From positions 62,001 to 126,000 of the forward strand of contig JAJYNX010000002.1 in the NCBI GenBank assembly GCA_021786095.1: 64,000 nt of DNA, given 5' to 3'. This document shows, in pieces, positions 28,179 through 40,844 of this stretch. The position numbers and the translations under genes were made by a program. Under the pieces are notes generated by a model, which was given only the letters and a program-made list of their open reading frames with translations, was not told where the DNA came from and searched no databases. This DNA comes from Actinomycetes bacterium. GTDB taxonomy: Bacteria > Actinomycetota > Acidimicrobiia > Acidimicrobiales > RAAP-2. Within the stretch, counting starts at the first letter, position 1, and each line of letters begins with the position of its first letter.

Positions 28179-28730
28179 CTACTCGCGGCGGGCGCGTAGC
28201 GCCCGGTCGACGGCGCGGGCCAGCTCGGGGTCGGTGGCGGCGCGGATCACGGCCACGCCCGCCGCCCCGGCGGCGACGCACGCCGCCGCGTTGGTGGCGT
28301 CGACGCCGCCGATGGCGATGACCGGTACCGCGACGGCGCGGCAGATTCGGGCCAGCTCCTCGAGCCCGAGGGGGTCGCCGGCGTCGTCCTTGGAGGGGGT
28401 CGGCCAGATCGGCCCGACGCCGAGGTAGTCCGCGTCGGCCGCGACCGCCTCGTCGAAGGTGGAGGCGGAGCGACCGAGGAGGAGCCCCTCGCGCCGCGCG
28501 ACGTCGGCGCCCGGATCACTCTGACCCAGGTGGACGCCGTCAGCGCGCAGGGCCAGGGCGGCCTCGACGTCGTCGTTCACCACGAAGAGGGCCCCCAGGT
28601 CGCGAAAGCCCCGGCCGCGCTCGATCAGCTGGTCGGTGGGCACCTTCGCGCGCAGCTGGATGACCGTGGCGCCCGCCGCCAGCGCGCGCCGCGCGCCGTC
28701 GAGGCTGTCGACGATCGCGTGGACCCTCAC
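28179..28730 (-). CDS. thiE: Thiamine-phosphate synthase (short form)
   Basis: ThiE joins HMP-PP and HET-P to thiamin phosphate. The 183-residue protein starts VRVHAIVDSLDGARRAL and has the substrate motifs QLRAK, VNDD, DGVHLGQSD, GVGPIWPTPSK and IAIGGVDATN. It is somewhat shorter than usual (about 210) because the N-terminal strand and helix are trimmed. All catalytic motifs are present. The GTG start overlaps the thiM stop by 4 bp. Confidence 0.9.
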   Translation of the reverse strand: MRVHAIVDSLDGARRALAAGATVIQLRAKVPTDQLIERGRGFRDLGALFVVNDDVEAALALRADGVHLGQSDPGADVARREGLLLGRSASTFDEAVAADADYLGVGPIWPTPSKDDAGDPLGLEELARICRAVAVPVIAIGGVDATNAAACVAAGAAGVAVIRAATDPELARAVDRALRARRE

Positions 28731-29509
28731 GAGAGCCTCGCGCGCGCGTCGAGGGTGTCGGGATCGAGGGCGGCCAGCGCGTCGTAGAGGTTGACCTGGA
28801 ACGAGCCCGGGCCGCGCGCCTCTCGCGCGGCGTCCTCGCCCGCGACGCCGAGGGCCACCAGGGCGTCGACCGCACCGTCCAGAGTGGACGTGGTGACGGC
28901 GAGGAAGCACCCGGTGAGGGCGCTGGCGGTGCAGCCCGTGCCGGTGATCGTGGCCAGCATGGGGTGGCCGTTGGCCACGCGTACCAGACGCGACGCGTCG
29001 GCGACGTGGTCGATCGGCCCGGTGACCGACGCGACGAGGCCGAAGGTGCGCGCCGCGCGCCGGGCGAGGTCGGCCGCGTCGAGGTGGCCGACGGACTCGA
29101 CGCCGCGCATCTCGCCGGCCCCGCCGAGTAGGGACGCGACCTCGCCGGCGTTGCCGCGCAGCACCGCGACGTCGACCTCGTCGAGGATCCGACGGGCGCT
29201 GGCCGTGCGAAACGCGGTGGCGCCGGCCCCCACCGGGTCGAGCACCACCGGGACGCCGTGCTGGTTGGCGGCGGTGCCGGCGAGGATCATCGCGTCGACC
29301 CACGACGCCGACAGCGTGCCGATGTTGAGCACCAGCGCGTGGGCCGCGCCCGCCATCTCGGCGACCTCCTCGGGGGCGTGGGCCATGACCGGCAGCGCGC
29401 CCAGGGCCAGGGTGGCGTTGGCGGTCTCGTTCATGACCACGAAGTTGGTGATCTGGTGCACGAGCGGTCGGCGGGCGCGTAGTTGGCGCAGTGAGTCTCC
29501 GGTGGCCAT
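28727..29509 (-). CDS. thiM: Hydroxyethylthiazole kinase
   Basis: ThiM phosphorylates 4-methyl-5-hydroxyethylthiazole, a thiamin salvage step that feeds ThiE. The 260-residue protein has RPLVHQITNFVVMNETANATLALGA, PVVLDPVGAGATAFR, RGNAGEVASLLG and the anion hole ITGTGCTASALTGCFLAV. An ATG at 29509 follows GAAAGAGACGAC. No TPP riboswitch core is visible upstream, unlike the transporter that follows. thiM-thiE without thiC or thiG here suggests salvage from imported precursors. Confidence 0.95.
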   Translation of the reverse strand: MATGDSLRQLRARRPLVHQITNFVVMNETANATLALGALPVMAHAPEEVAEMAGAAHALVLNIGTLSASWVDAMILAGTAANQHGVPVVLDPVGAGATAFRTASARRILDEVDVAVLRGNAGEVASLLGGAGEMRGVESVGHLDAADLARRAARTFGLVASVTGPIDHVADASRLVRVANGHPMLATITGTGCTASALTGCFLAVTTSTLDGAVDALVALGVAGEDAAREARGPGSFQVNLYDALAALDPDTLDARARLS

Positions 29510-29778
29510 GTCGTCTCTTTCGGGTTCGTGGCGCACGGGGCACGCCGCGCCGTCGGGGTCGTGCGACAGTCGACTCGGTGACGACTCGTCGTGGTGCGCC
29601 GCTACGACTGTAGGCCCGAGAGAGGTGGCGAGCGGGCGACTCGGTGACGGCGCCAGGTCGTGGCGGCGCGGTGGCGCCGTGGCCCGCGGGGTCAGCGGTG
29701 GTCGGCGTCGTGGCGCCACCGCCGATCACCGCTTGGTCCTCGCGCGAGTCACGGGGCCACGTCGCCTCTGAGCGAGGA

Positions 29779-31101
29779 CTAGGCGAGACGTCCGATCGTG
29801 TTCGTCTCGGGACCGAGCACGCCGCCGACGCACACCAGCGCCCCGCCGAGGCCGAGGAGAAGCGCGATCGCGGTCTGGTTGCCGAGGTGCGCCTGCAACG
29901 TCGGCAGGTAGTAGGGGTAGAGCGCGGGGAGCACGATCGAGAGGCTGTAGCCAACCCCGTAGCCGCTGGAGCGAACGGGGGAGGGGAACCGCTCGCACAG
30001 GTACGCGCCCACCGGGCCGTAGCCGGACACCGTCACGACCTGGAGGATGACCACGAGCAGCACGACGACCGCGAGTCGGTCCGTGTGGAAGATCGCCAGG
30101 TAGGTGAGCGGTGCCAGGAGGGCCGCGAGCAGCCCGAAGCCGGCGAAGAAGGTGCGCCGGCCCATCGCCGTCGAGATCGGTCCCGCGGCGAGCATCGTGA
30201 CGGCCGACGCCGCCGTGGCGCACAGCATGGTCCACGAGATCGATTGCGCGCTCAGCGGCGAGGCGAGTCGTAGCTCGCTCGTCAGAGTGGGGATGGCCAT
30301 GTCCGTCAGCAGCCACAGTCCGGTCATCATCACGAAGACCTGGACGAGCGCGCGCCGGTGTGGGCCCACGACGATCTCCTTCAGTGGGTTCGACCCCTTC
30401 GGCGCACGTTCCCCCGCCGGTGAGTCCACGACCACGCGGCGGTAGTAGGCCCGCATCGCGAGCGCCAGCGTCGCTCCGAGCAAAAAGGGAAGACGCCAGC
30501 CCCACTCGCCGTACATCCGAGGCGTGAGGGTGTGCAGCAGCACGAGCACGATCGCCGCGATCGTCGCGTTCGCCCAGGGCGACATCCACATGATGAACCC
30601 GCTGGCGAGCCCGCGGCGCCGGGGCGCGGACCACTCCATCGCCAGCGGCACGGCCGAGGTGTACTCCCCGCCCAGGAAGACCCCGCCCAGGAGCCGCAAC
30701 CCGACGATGCAGAACAACGTTCCGCCCCCGAGCACGGAGTAGCCGGGGACCAGCGCGATGAGGAGCGTCGTCATCGCGACTCCCATCAGCGCAACTTCTG
30801 TCGTCCGTGCTCGGCCCAGTCGATCGGAGATCGGACCAAACAGCGCGGCGCCCAGGGGGCGGCCCAGGAGCGCGGCGACGAACACCAAGCCAGCGTTGCT
30901 GACGAGATTGTTCGGGCCAAACACGTCGGCGGTTGCGGGGGTCAACACGATGACCGGGAGAAAGATGTCGAACTGATCGACGAAATTGCCGACGATGCCA
31001 CCGCGCACCGCACGGCGCACGGCAGTCGGCACCGGGGTGACTCGCTCCCCGGCCTGGTCGTGCACGGTCGCCGGATCGGGGGGTGGGGCGGACTCACTCA
31101 C
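29779..31101 (-). CDS. MHS-family MFS transporter under TPP riboswitch control (probable thiamin or precursor importer)
   Basis: The 440-residue protein has 12 predicted helices in the metabolite:H+ symporter layout: GNFVDQFDIFLPVIVLTP in helix 1, ALFGPISDRLGRARTTEVAL (loop 2-3 motif), and RLLGGVFLGGEYTSAVPLAMEWSAPRRRGLASG, close to the MHS signature. GTG at 31101 is 9 nt past AGGAAG, which is the 3' edge of a TPP riboswitch. Import of thiamin, HMP or a related compound is inferred from that riboswitch and the adjoining thiM-thiE. The family alone (often citrate, proline or shikimate) would not predict it. Confidence 0.85.
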   Translation of the reverse strand: MSESAPPPDPATVHDQAGERVTPVPTAVRRAVRGGIVGNFVDQFDIFLPVIVLTPATADVFGPNNLVSNAGLVFVAALLGRPLGAALFGPISDRLGRARTTEVALMGVAMTTLLIALVPGYSVLGGGTLFCIVGLRLLGGVFLGGEYTSAVPLAMEWSAPRRRGLASGFIMWMSPWANATIAAIVLVLLHTLTPRMYGEWGWRLPFLLGATLALAMRAYYRRVVVDSPAGERAPKGSNPLKEIVVGPHRRALVQVFVMMTGLWLLTDMAIPTLTSELRLASPLSAQSISWTMLCATAASAVTMLAAGPISTAMGRRTFFAGFGLLAALLAPLTYLAIFHTDRLAVVVLLVVILQVVTVSGYGPVGAYLCERFPSPVRSSGYGVGYSLSIVLPALYPYYLPTLQAHLGNQTAIALLLGLGGALVCVGGVLGPETNTIGRLA

Positions 31102-31110
31102 TGGAACTCA

Positions 31111-31200
31111 CTTCCTTCGCCGGCATTACCCGGACAGGTTCAACGGTCGGAACTGCGTCAGTTCCCTCTCAGCCCCTGCACCGGGGCCCCCGTGTGGATC
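31111..31200 (-). promoter_or_regulatory. TPP (thiamin pyrophosphate) riboswitch
   Basis: On the minus strand the leader carries the conserved THI-box core: GGGGCTGAGAGG, a short variable hairpin (GGAACTGACGCAGTTCC), then GACCGTTGAACCTGTCCGGG and TAATGCCGGCGAAGGAAG. The last part contains the ribosome-binding site of the downstream transporter, so control is likely at translation. A -10 (TAGAGT, complement of 31207-31212) lies 6 nt upstream of the aptamer. Confidence 0.93.
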
Positions 31201-31427
31201 AGCGTCACTCTAGCCTGGCGGGTCCGTCCCCGGGCGCCGCGTCGCCGCGTGGGCCGCGGTCGCCGCGGCCCACGTTCGAGAGCGGACTCGCGTCCTCGCC
31301 CGGCGTGCGTGATCGCCCTGACGACGGGAGCGTGGCGACGATCGCCGTCGTCGTCGCCCCAGCCGTGACTCGCCCCCGCGCCTCGGCGCCGCGACCGGAC
31401 GTCGTGGGCGATCTCTCGCGTTCGAGG

Positions 31428-33590
31428 CTAGAACTCCACGTCCTCGGTGGCCTCGACCGCGACGTGGGGGACGACGCGCTCCAGCCAGGCGGGCATCCAC
31501 CAGTTGGCGCGTCCGAGGAAGTGCATGAGCGAGGGAACGAGCACCGTGCGCAGGATGAAGGCGTCCATCAGCACCGCGCCACCCAGCCCCACGCCGAACT
31601 CGGCGATGACGCGCTGGCCGCCGAAGGCGAAGGAGAGGAAGACCGAGATCATGATGAGCGCCGCCGCCGTGATCACCCGACCGGTGTTGGCCTGGCCGCG
31701 GATGATGGCCTCCTCGTTGTCGCGCGTGTTGAGCCACTCTTCGTGCATGCGCGACACCAGGAAGACCTGGTAGTCCATGGACAGCCCGAACAGGATCGCG
31801 ATCATGATGATGGGCAGGAAGGACTCGATCGGGCCGGTGCCGGCGCCGAGAGCGGTGCTGCCCCAGCCCCACTGGAAGACCGCCACCACGAGGCCGAACG
31901 AGGCACCGACCGCGAGCACGTTCATCAGGGCCGCGACCAGCGGCACGACGACGCTGCGAAAGGCCACCATGAGCAGCAGGCAGCCCAGTAGCACGATGAC
32001 CGTGAGGAAGAGCGGCAGCTTGGAGCCCAGGACCGTGGCGAAGTCGTCGTAGATGGCCGTGATGCCGCCGACGTAGACGGCGCTGTGGCTGGTGAAGGTG
32101 GCGCGGGGGATGACCTGGTCGCGCAGCCTCGTGATCAGGGTCGAGGTGGCGACGGCCTGGGGACTCGAGCGGGGCACGACCGTGATCACGCCCACGTGGC
32201 CACCGTCCAGGGCCACGACCGGGCTGACGACGGCGACGTCGGGCATGGTCGCCACGCGTCGGTCGATGGCGCGCAGGGCCGCGAGGTCGGCGGGGCTGCG
32301 CACCGCGCCGACGACGGTCAGGGGGCCGTTGAAGCCGGGGCCGAAGCCCTTGGCGAGCAGGTCGTAGGCCTGGCGGGTGGTGGAGGAGGGCGGGTTCGAG
32401 CCCTGGTCGGCGCTGCCGAGGTGCAGGGAGAAGTACGGGATGATCATCACCCCGATGATCGCCAGGGCGAGCACCGACAGGGCGCGCGGGTGGCGCGCCA
32501 CGAAGTGCGACCAGCGCTGCCAGGGGCCGGCGACAACGACCGCCTCGGGCCCGTGCTCGGCCAGAGCGCGCCGCTCGCGGCGACTCAGCACGCGGGTCTT
32601 CTGGAAGGCCAGGAGCGCTGGCAGCAGGGTCACCGCCGCGACCATCGTGATGGCCACGGTGATCGTCGCCGAGATCGCGACCCCGTTGAGGAAGGACAGG
32701 CGCAGGATCAGCATCCCCAGCAGCGCGATGCACACGGTGGCCCCGGCGAAGAGCACGGCGCGCCCCGAGGTGTTGATCGCGGTCACGATCGACTCCTCGA
32801 CGCTGAGCCCGCGCTTGAGTCCCTGGCGGGCTCGGGTCACGATGAACAGCGCGTAGTCGATCCCCACGCCCAGCCCGATCAGCGAGCCGAGGATGGGGGC
32901 GAACTGCGCGATGACCAGGCCGTGGCTCAGCAGCGTGGTCGCCCCCGAGGCGATCCCCAGGGCGAAGAGGGCCACGCCGAGGGGTAGCAGCATCGCGAGC
33001 ACGGACCCGAAGGCCAACAGCAGGATCACCGCCGCGACGAGGAGCCCGACGAACTCGCCCTTGCTGCCGCCGCGACCGGCGAGCTGACCGAAGGCGTTGC
33101 CGGCGAACTGGACCTGGAGCGACGACGAGCGAGCGGTCGAGCCGACCGTCTCGACCTGCTGGATCGCCGAGTCGCTGAGCTTGTAGCCCGGCAGGGTGAA
33201 GTGCACCACGGCGAAGGCGATGGTGCCGTCACGGTTGACCTGGGTGTGCGCGGCCAGGCAGGGCGCGCCGCTCGGGCAGAACGGCGACGTGACGCTGGCG
33301 ATCTGGGGCAGGGCCGCCACGCGGGTCAGCATCACGGTGATCGCGCGCTGGTGGTCGGCGACCGTGCCGTGCTCGCTGGCGAAGACGATCTCGTCGGTGT
33401 CCCCGCCCTGGCCCTTGATCCGCGAGAGCAACTGGTAGGCGTGAGTCGAGTTGGTGCCGGGCAGGGAGAAGGAGTTCGCGTAGGCCGACCCCACGCTCTG
33501 GGCCGCGGCGACCACGCCCACGAACAGGGCGATCCAGGTGATCAGGACCCACCAGCGCCGGCGGACGCTCAGGCGAGCGAGTGACTTCAT
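31428..33590 (-). CDS. MMPL/SSD-type RND transporter
   Basis: The 720-residue protein begins with a basic head and membrane segment (MKSLARLSVRRRWWVLITWIALFVGVVAAAQ). A periplasmic loop (about residues 45-170), five helices with GLGVGIDYALFIVTRARQGLKRG (the MMPL signature), a second loop, and a second helix block with ILFGLSMDYQVFLVSRMHEEWL follow. This is the actinobacterial MMPL layout of exporters of lipids or hydrophobic compounds. ATG at 33590 follows CGGAGAG. It is monocistronic, and the substrate is unknown. Confidence 0.92.
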   Translation of the reverse strand: MKSLARLSVRRRWWVLITWIALFVGVVAAAQSVGSAYANSFSLPGTNSTHAYQLLSRIKGQGGDTDEIVFASEHGTVADHQRAITVMLTRVAALPQIASVTSPFCPSGAPCLAAHTQVNRDGTIAFAVVHFTLPGYKLSDSAIQQVETVGSTARSSSLQVQFAGNAFGQLAGRGGSKGEFVGLLVAAVILLLAFGSVLAMLLPLGVALFALGIASGATTLLSHGLVIAQFAPILGSLIGLGVGIDYALFIVTRARQGLKRGLSVEESIVTAINTSGRAVLFAGATVCIALLGMLILRLSFLNGVAISATITVAITMVAAVTLLPALLAFQKTRVLSRRERRALAEHGPEAVVVAGPWQRWSHFVARHPRALSVLALAIIGVMIIPYFSLHLGSADQGSNPPSSTTRQAYDLLAKGFGPGFNGPLTVVGAVRSPADLAALRAIDRRVATMPDVAVVSPVVALDGGHVGVITVVPRSSPQAVATSTLITRLRDQVIPRATFTSHSAVYVGGITAIYDDFATVLGSKLPLFLTVIVLLGCLLLMVAFRSVVVPLVAALMNVLAVGASFGLVVAVFQWGWGSTALGAGTGPIESFLPIIMIAILFGLSMDYQVFLVSRMHEEWLNTRDNEEAIIRGQANTGRVITAAALIMISVFLSFAFGGQRVIAEFGVGLGGAVLMDAFILRTVLVPSLMHFLGRANWWMPAWLERVVPHVAVEATEDVEF

Positions 33591-33623
33591 GGACTCTCCG
33601 ATGGTGGGGGCGGGGTGCCGGCG

Positions 33624-33635
33624 AGTAAAATTACT
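33624..33635. promoter_or_regulatory. Short palindrome in the divergent MMPL / Nudix promoter region
   Basis: AGTAAAATTACT (AGTAA, AA, TTACT) lies in the 78-bp gap between the MMPL gene and the Nudix gene. TTACTG (33631-33636) and TAGTGT (33652-33657), 15 nt apart, could be the Nudix promoter, and TAATTT on the other strand could serve MMPL. A shared operator is possible; the regulator is not identified. Confidence 0.4.
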
Positions 33636-33668
33636 GTCGAAAAAGCGTACTTAGTGTAGGGGAACCCG

Positions 33669-34466
33669 ATGGCGCCTGACCCGCTGGTGGAGCGCTTCCC
33701 CGGACACGCGTACCCCCAGGTGATCCCCACGCCCGACGAGATGCGCCCCGGGAGGCGCGCTCCGTGGGCCGCGCTGGACGCGCGCGAGCGCTCGTCGATC
33801 GACCTGGCTCGCGTGGAGTCGCGCCTGCGCGCCGCGCGCCGCCACCTCGAGCAGGCGGCGCCGCCCGGCGCACCGGCCGAGCTGAGCGCCGCGGGCGAGC
33901 TCTCGTCGCGGGTGCGTCGCTCGGCCGTGCTGGTCGCGCTCTTCGAGCGTGGGGGTGAGGCCCAGGTCGTCCTGACGCGCCGCTCGTGGCGCCTTCGCCA
34001 GCACCGCGGCGAGATCGCGCTACCCGGCGGGCGGGCGGAGCGGGGCGAGTCGCCGGTGGCCACGGCGCTGCGCGAGGCGCGCGAGGAGGTCGGCCTGGAT
34101 CCGGCGGCGGCGCGGCCCTTCGCCTGGCTGAGCCCGATCGTGGCCCTGGTCTCGAGCTCGGCGATCTGGCCGATCGTGGCGGCGCTTTCCGGGGAGCCGA
34201 CCCTACGGGCGAATCCCCGCGAGGTGGACCGGGTCTTCACGGTGGCGCTGGCGGACCTCGCGGCCGACGGCGCCTTCGTCGAGGAGCGCTGGCGGCGCGG
34301 TGCGCCGCGCCCCGGGGCCGACGAGGAGGGCTTCGTCCCGGTGCGCTTCTTCCGGGTGCCGGGAGAGGTCGTGTGGGGGGCGACCGCGCGGGTGCTGAGC
34401 GAACTGCTGTGCGTGGTGCTCGACGTCGCGCCGCTCGACGAGGGGACGGCGGGCGCCGTCCGGTAG
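33669..34466 (+). CDS. Nudix hydrolase, probable CoA diphosphatase (NudL family)
   Basis: The 265-residue protein has an intact Nudix box (GRAERGESPVATALREAREEVGLD). The upstream motif LTRRSWRLRQHRGEIALPGG is the NudL/UPF0035 signature associated with CoA pyrophosphohydrolases. It adds an N-terminal arm of about 80 residues rich in Arg and Ala. It is followed by guaB3 after 36 bp. CoA or acyl-CoA cleavage is inferred from the signature. Confidence 0.85.
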   Translation: MAPDPLVERFPGHAYPQVIPTPDEMRPGRRAPWAALDARERSSIDLARVESRLRAARRHLEQAAPPGAPAELSAAGELSSRVRRSAVLVALFERGGEAQVVLTRRSWRLRQHRGEIALPGGRAERGESPVATALREAREEVGLDPAAARPFAWLSPIVALVSSSAIWPIVAALSGEPTLRANPREVDRVFTVALADLAADGAFVEERWRRGAPRPGADEEGFVPVRFFRVPGEVVWGATARVLSELLCVVLDVAPLDEGTAGAVR

Positions 34467-34469
34467 AAT
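34464..34469 (+). promoter_or_regulatory. Probable -10 (TAGAAT) of the guaB3-guaA-pcrA operon
   Basis: TAGAAT at 34464-34469 overlaps the stop codon of the Nudix gene (TAG 34464-34466). The predicted start point is near 34476, 27 nt before the guaB3 ATG, with GTAGGAGTC as ribosome-binding site. No convincing -35 was seen. Confidence 0.4.
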
Positions 34470-34502
34470 CGACGCCACACCCCCGGCGGCGTAGGAGTCA
34501 TC

Positions 34503-35662
34503 ATGGCGGACGTAGAGATCGGCATCTATAAATCGGCTCGACAGGCCTACGGCTTCGACGACATCGCCATCGTGCCGTCGCGGCGCACGCGCGACCCCGA
34601 GGACGTGGACATCTCCTGGCAGATCGACGCCTACAAGTTCGAGCTGCCGATGCTGGGCTCGGCGATGGACGGTGCGGTGTCGCCGACCACGGCCATCGAG
34701 ATCGGCCGACTCGGCGGCCTGGGCGTGCTGAACCTCGAGGGGCTGTGGACCCGCTACGAGGATCCGACGCCGCTCTTCGAGGAGATCGCCGAGCTGGCGG
34801 ACGACAAGGCCACGGCGCGCATGCAGCAGATGTACGCCGAGCCGGTCAAGCTCGAGCTGGTGGCGGCGCGCATCGCCCAGATGAAGGAGGCCGGCATCGT
34901 GACCGCGGCGTCGGTCACACCCCAGCGCACCGCGTGGATGAGCAGCACGATCATCGACGCCGGCCTGGACATCCTGGTCATTCAGGGAACCGTCGTCTCG
35001 GCCGAGCACGTGTCCAAGACCGCCGAGCCGCTCAACCTGAAGCGCTTCATCCGCGAGTTCGAGATCCCCGTCATCGTCGGCGGGTGCGCCAGCTACCAGG
35101 CGGCGCTGCACCTGATGCGCACCGGCGCCGCCGGGGTGCTGGTGGGGGTCGGCCCGGGCAACGCCTGCACCTCGCGGGCGGTGTTGGGCATCGGAGTGCC
35201 CCAGGCCACGGCCATCGCCGACGTCGCCGGCGCGCGCATGCGCCACCTCGACGAGACCGGCGTGTACGTCCACGTGATCGCCGACGGGGGCATGAGCAAG
35301 GGTGGCGACATCGCCAAGGCGATCGCCTGCGGGGCCGACGCGGTCATGATCGGCTCGCCGCTGACCAGCGCCATCGAGGCGCCCGCGCGCGGGTACCACT
35401 GGGGCATGGCGACCTTCCACCCGACGCTGCCGCGCGGCACGCGTGTGCGCACCCAGGTGCGCGGCACGCTGCGCGAGATCCTGCTGGGCCCGGCCCACGA
35501 GAACGACGGGCGCCTCAACCTCTTCGGCGCCCTGCGCACCTCGATGGCGACCTGCGGCTACGAGAGCGTGAAGGAGTTCCAGAAGGCGGAGGTCATGCTC
35601 GCCCCGTCGCTGCAGACCGAGGGCAAGGCCCTGCAGCGCTCCCAGGGCGTGGGCATGGGGCA

Positions 35663-35666
<4 letters not shown>
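34503..35666 (+). CDS. guaB3: GuaB3 family IMP dehydrogenase-related protein
   Basis: The 387-residue TIM-barrel protein belongs to the actinobacterial GuaB3 branch. It starts with the characteristic [29 protein letters not shown] and lacks CBS domains. The IMPDH-like active-site loop [28 protein letters not shown] keeps the cysteine, and [30 protein letters not shown] is the phosphate-binding end. GuaB3 is usually beside guaA, as here. Whether this branch oxidises IMP or carries out another purine reaction is not settled by the sequence. Confidence 0.93.
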
Positions 35667-39471
<3,805 letters not shown>

Positions 39472-39577
39472 TGGCCGCGGGCCTTTGCTAAAACGCGGCT
39501 AAGAATGCGCCCCGCGGGCGTAAGAATCCCCGCGGCGCGAGTGGTGCACCGCGCGCGCGGTGCCAGAATGGGAGCCC

Positions 39578-40822
39578 ATGGATTACGCCCGACCCGCCTA
39601 CCGGCCGCCGAGCGCCCCGCGAAGCCATCGCCTGCCCCCGCGGGTCTACTGGCGCCGTCGGGCGATCGCCCTGCTGGCCGCCGTCACGATCGGCTGGACC
39701 GGCTACCTCGGCATCACGCTGGCCTTCGCGCTCAACAACCCCACCTACGGCGTCTCCTACATGGCGCGCGCCGCCGAGTGGGGGCGCAGCCACGGAATCG
39801 GGGCGTTCGTGACCTGGGCCGAGACCGAGTACTACAAGCTGAACCCGCCCAAGGTCGGGGGCAAGCCGCCCCTCAGTGCCTTCGGCTCGGGGCCCACGCG
39901 CGTGGTGGTGCCCGCGACCGGTCACCTCCCCGAGCCGCCCCCGATCATCTCGCCCGCGGCGCACCCGCTGCCCGGCGAGGGAGTGTGGCACGCCGTCGGA
40001 CGACGCACCGCCACGGGCGTGCCCACCGTCTACGAGGCGTTCGTGCGCCCCAACAACATCAACACCAGCTACGTCGTCGGGGTCGCCTGGATGGACCCGA
40101 CCCTGCTGCGCGCCCAGCTCTACTCCGGCTCGTACATACCCGGTGGCAACTACCACTTCACCTACAGCGCGCCGATCACGCCGACGGCGTCGCGCACCCT
40201 GGTCGCGGCGTTCAACGCGGGCTTTCGCATGCAGGACGCCCAGGGCGGCTACTACACCCAGGGCCACATGATCCTTCCCCTGCGCCGGGGGGCCGCGTCG
40301 GTGGTCATCTTCAAGGACGGGACGATGACCCTGGGCACCTGGGGCACGCCGGGCTTCACCATGTCCAACAAGATCGCCTCGGTGCGCCAGAACCTGCGCC
40401 TGCTGGTCAACAACGGCCGTCCGGTGGGCGATCTCTCCAACCCGGCGCTGTGGGGGGCGACCCTCGGGGGGACCTTCAACGTGTGGCGCAGCGGCCTCGG
40501 GGTGACCAAGGACGGCGCCATCGTCTACGTCGGCGGGCCCGCCATGTCGATCACCGACCTGGCCAACGTGCTGGTGCGCGCCGGTGCGGTGCGCGGCATG
40601 CAGCTGGACATCAACACCGACTGGGTGCAGTACTCGGTCTTCAACGGGGCGCTCAACGCGCCGGTCACCGGGGCCAACGGCGTCAGTCTCTTGAACTCGA
40701 TGAACGGCCCGCCGTCACGGTACTTCGCCAGCTGGTGGAACCGGGACTTCTTCACGATGAGCCTGCGACCGAGCGCGCTGCGCCCGGCGCACTCGTCGGC
40801 GACGGTGACGTCGGGGGGCTAG
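39578..40822 (+). CDS. Membrane-anchored phosphodiester glycosidase family protein (NAGPA/DUF2233-like)
   Basis: The 414-residue protein has a basic head and one membrane segment (RRRAIALLAAVTIGWTGYLGITLAFAL, about residues 26-52). The extracytoplasmic domain has the family landmarks AAFNAGFRMQDAQGGYYTQG, GLGVTKDGAIVYVGGPAMSI and a D-I-N-T-D near the end of the active site. NAGPA-type enzymes hydrolyse GlcNAc-1-phosphodiesters, so a role on phosphodiester-linked wall glycans is inferred. ATG 39578 (GGGAG upstream) is preferred to GTG 39560. TAAGAAT occurs twice upstream (39499 and 39519 regions) and may be a -10. Confidence 0.8.
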   Translation: MDYARPAYRPPSAPRSHRLPPRVYWRRRAIALLAAVTIGWTGYLGITLAFALNNPTYGVSYMARAAEWGRSHGIGAFVTWAETEYYKLNPPKVGGKPPLSAFGSGPTRVVVPATGHLPEPPPIISPAAHPLPGEGVWHAVGRRTATGVPTVYEAFVRPNNINTSYVVGVAWMDPTLLRAQLYSGSYIPGGNYHFTYSAPITPTASRTLVAAFNAGFRMQDAQGGYYTQGHMILPLRRGAASVVIFKDGTMTLGTWGTPGFTMSNKIASVRQNLRLLVNNGRPVGDLSNPALWGATLGGTFNVWRSGLGVTKDGAIVYVGGPAMSITDLANVLVRAGAVRGMQLDINTDWVQYSVFNGALNAPVTGANGVSLLNSMNGPPSRYFASWWNRDFFTMSLRPSALRPAHSSATVTSGG

Positions 40823-40842
40823 CTCGCGGCCCCTCGCGGGCT
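40821..40842. terminator. Possible bidirectional terminator
   Basis: An 8-bp stem (AGCTCGCG with CGCGGGCT, one G-T pair) around a 6-nt loop lies between two convergent genes whose stops are 22 bp apart. It has no T-tract, so it is weak evidence. Confidence 0.35.
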
Positions 40843-40844
40843 CG

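Noticed and set aside
29510-29778. Possible TPP riboswitch upstream of thiM
   Set aside because: No CTGAGA core or TAATGCC segment is visible. Only a 12-bp direct repeat (CGACTCGGTGAC at 29571 and 29637) and no clear promoter were seen in this gap.
31213-31427. Gap between the riboswitch and the MMPL gene
   Set aside because: 215 bp without a supported gene; antisense frames here have no conserved sequence, and no clear hairpin was found.
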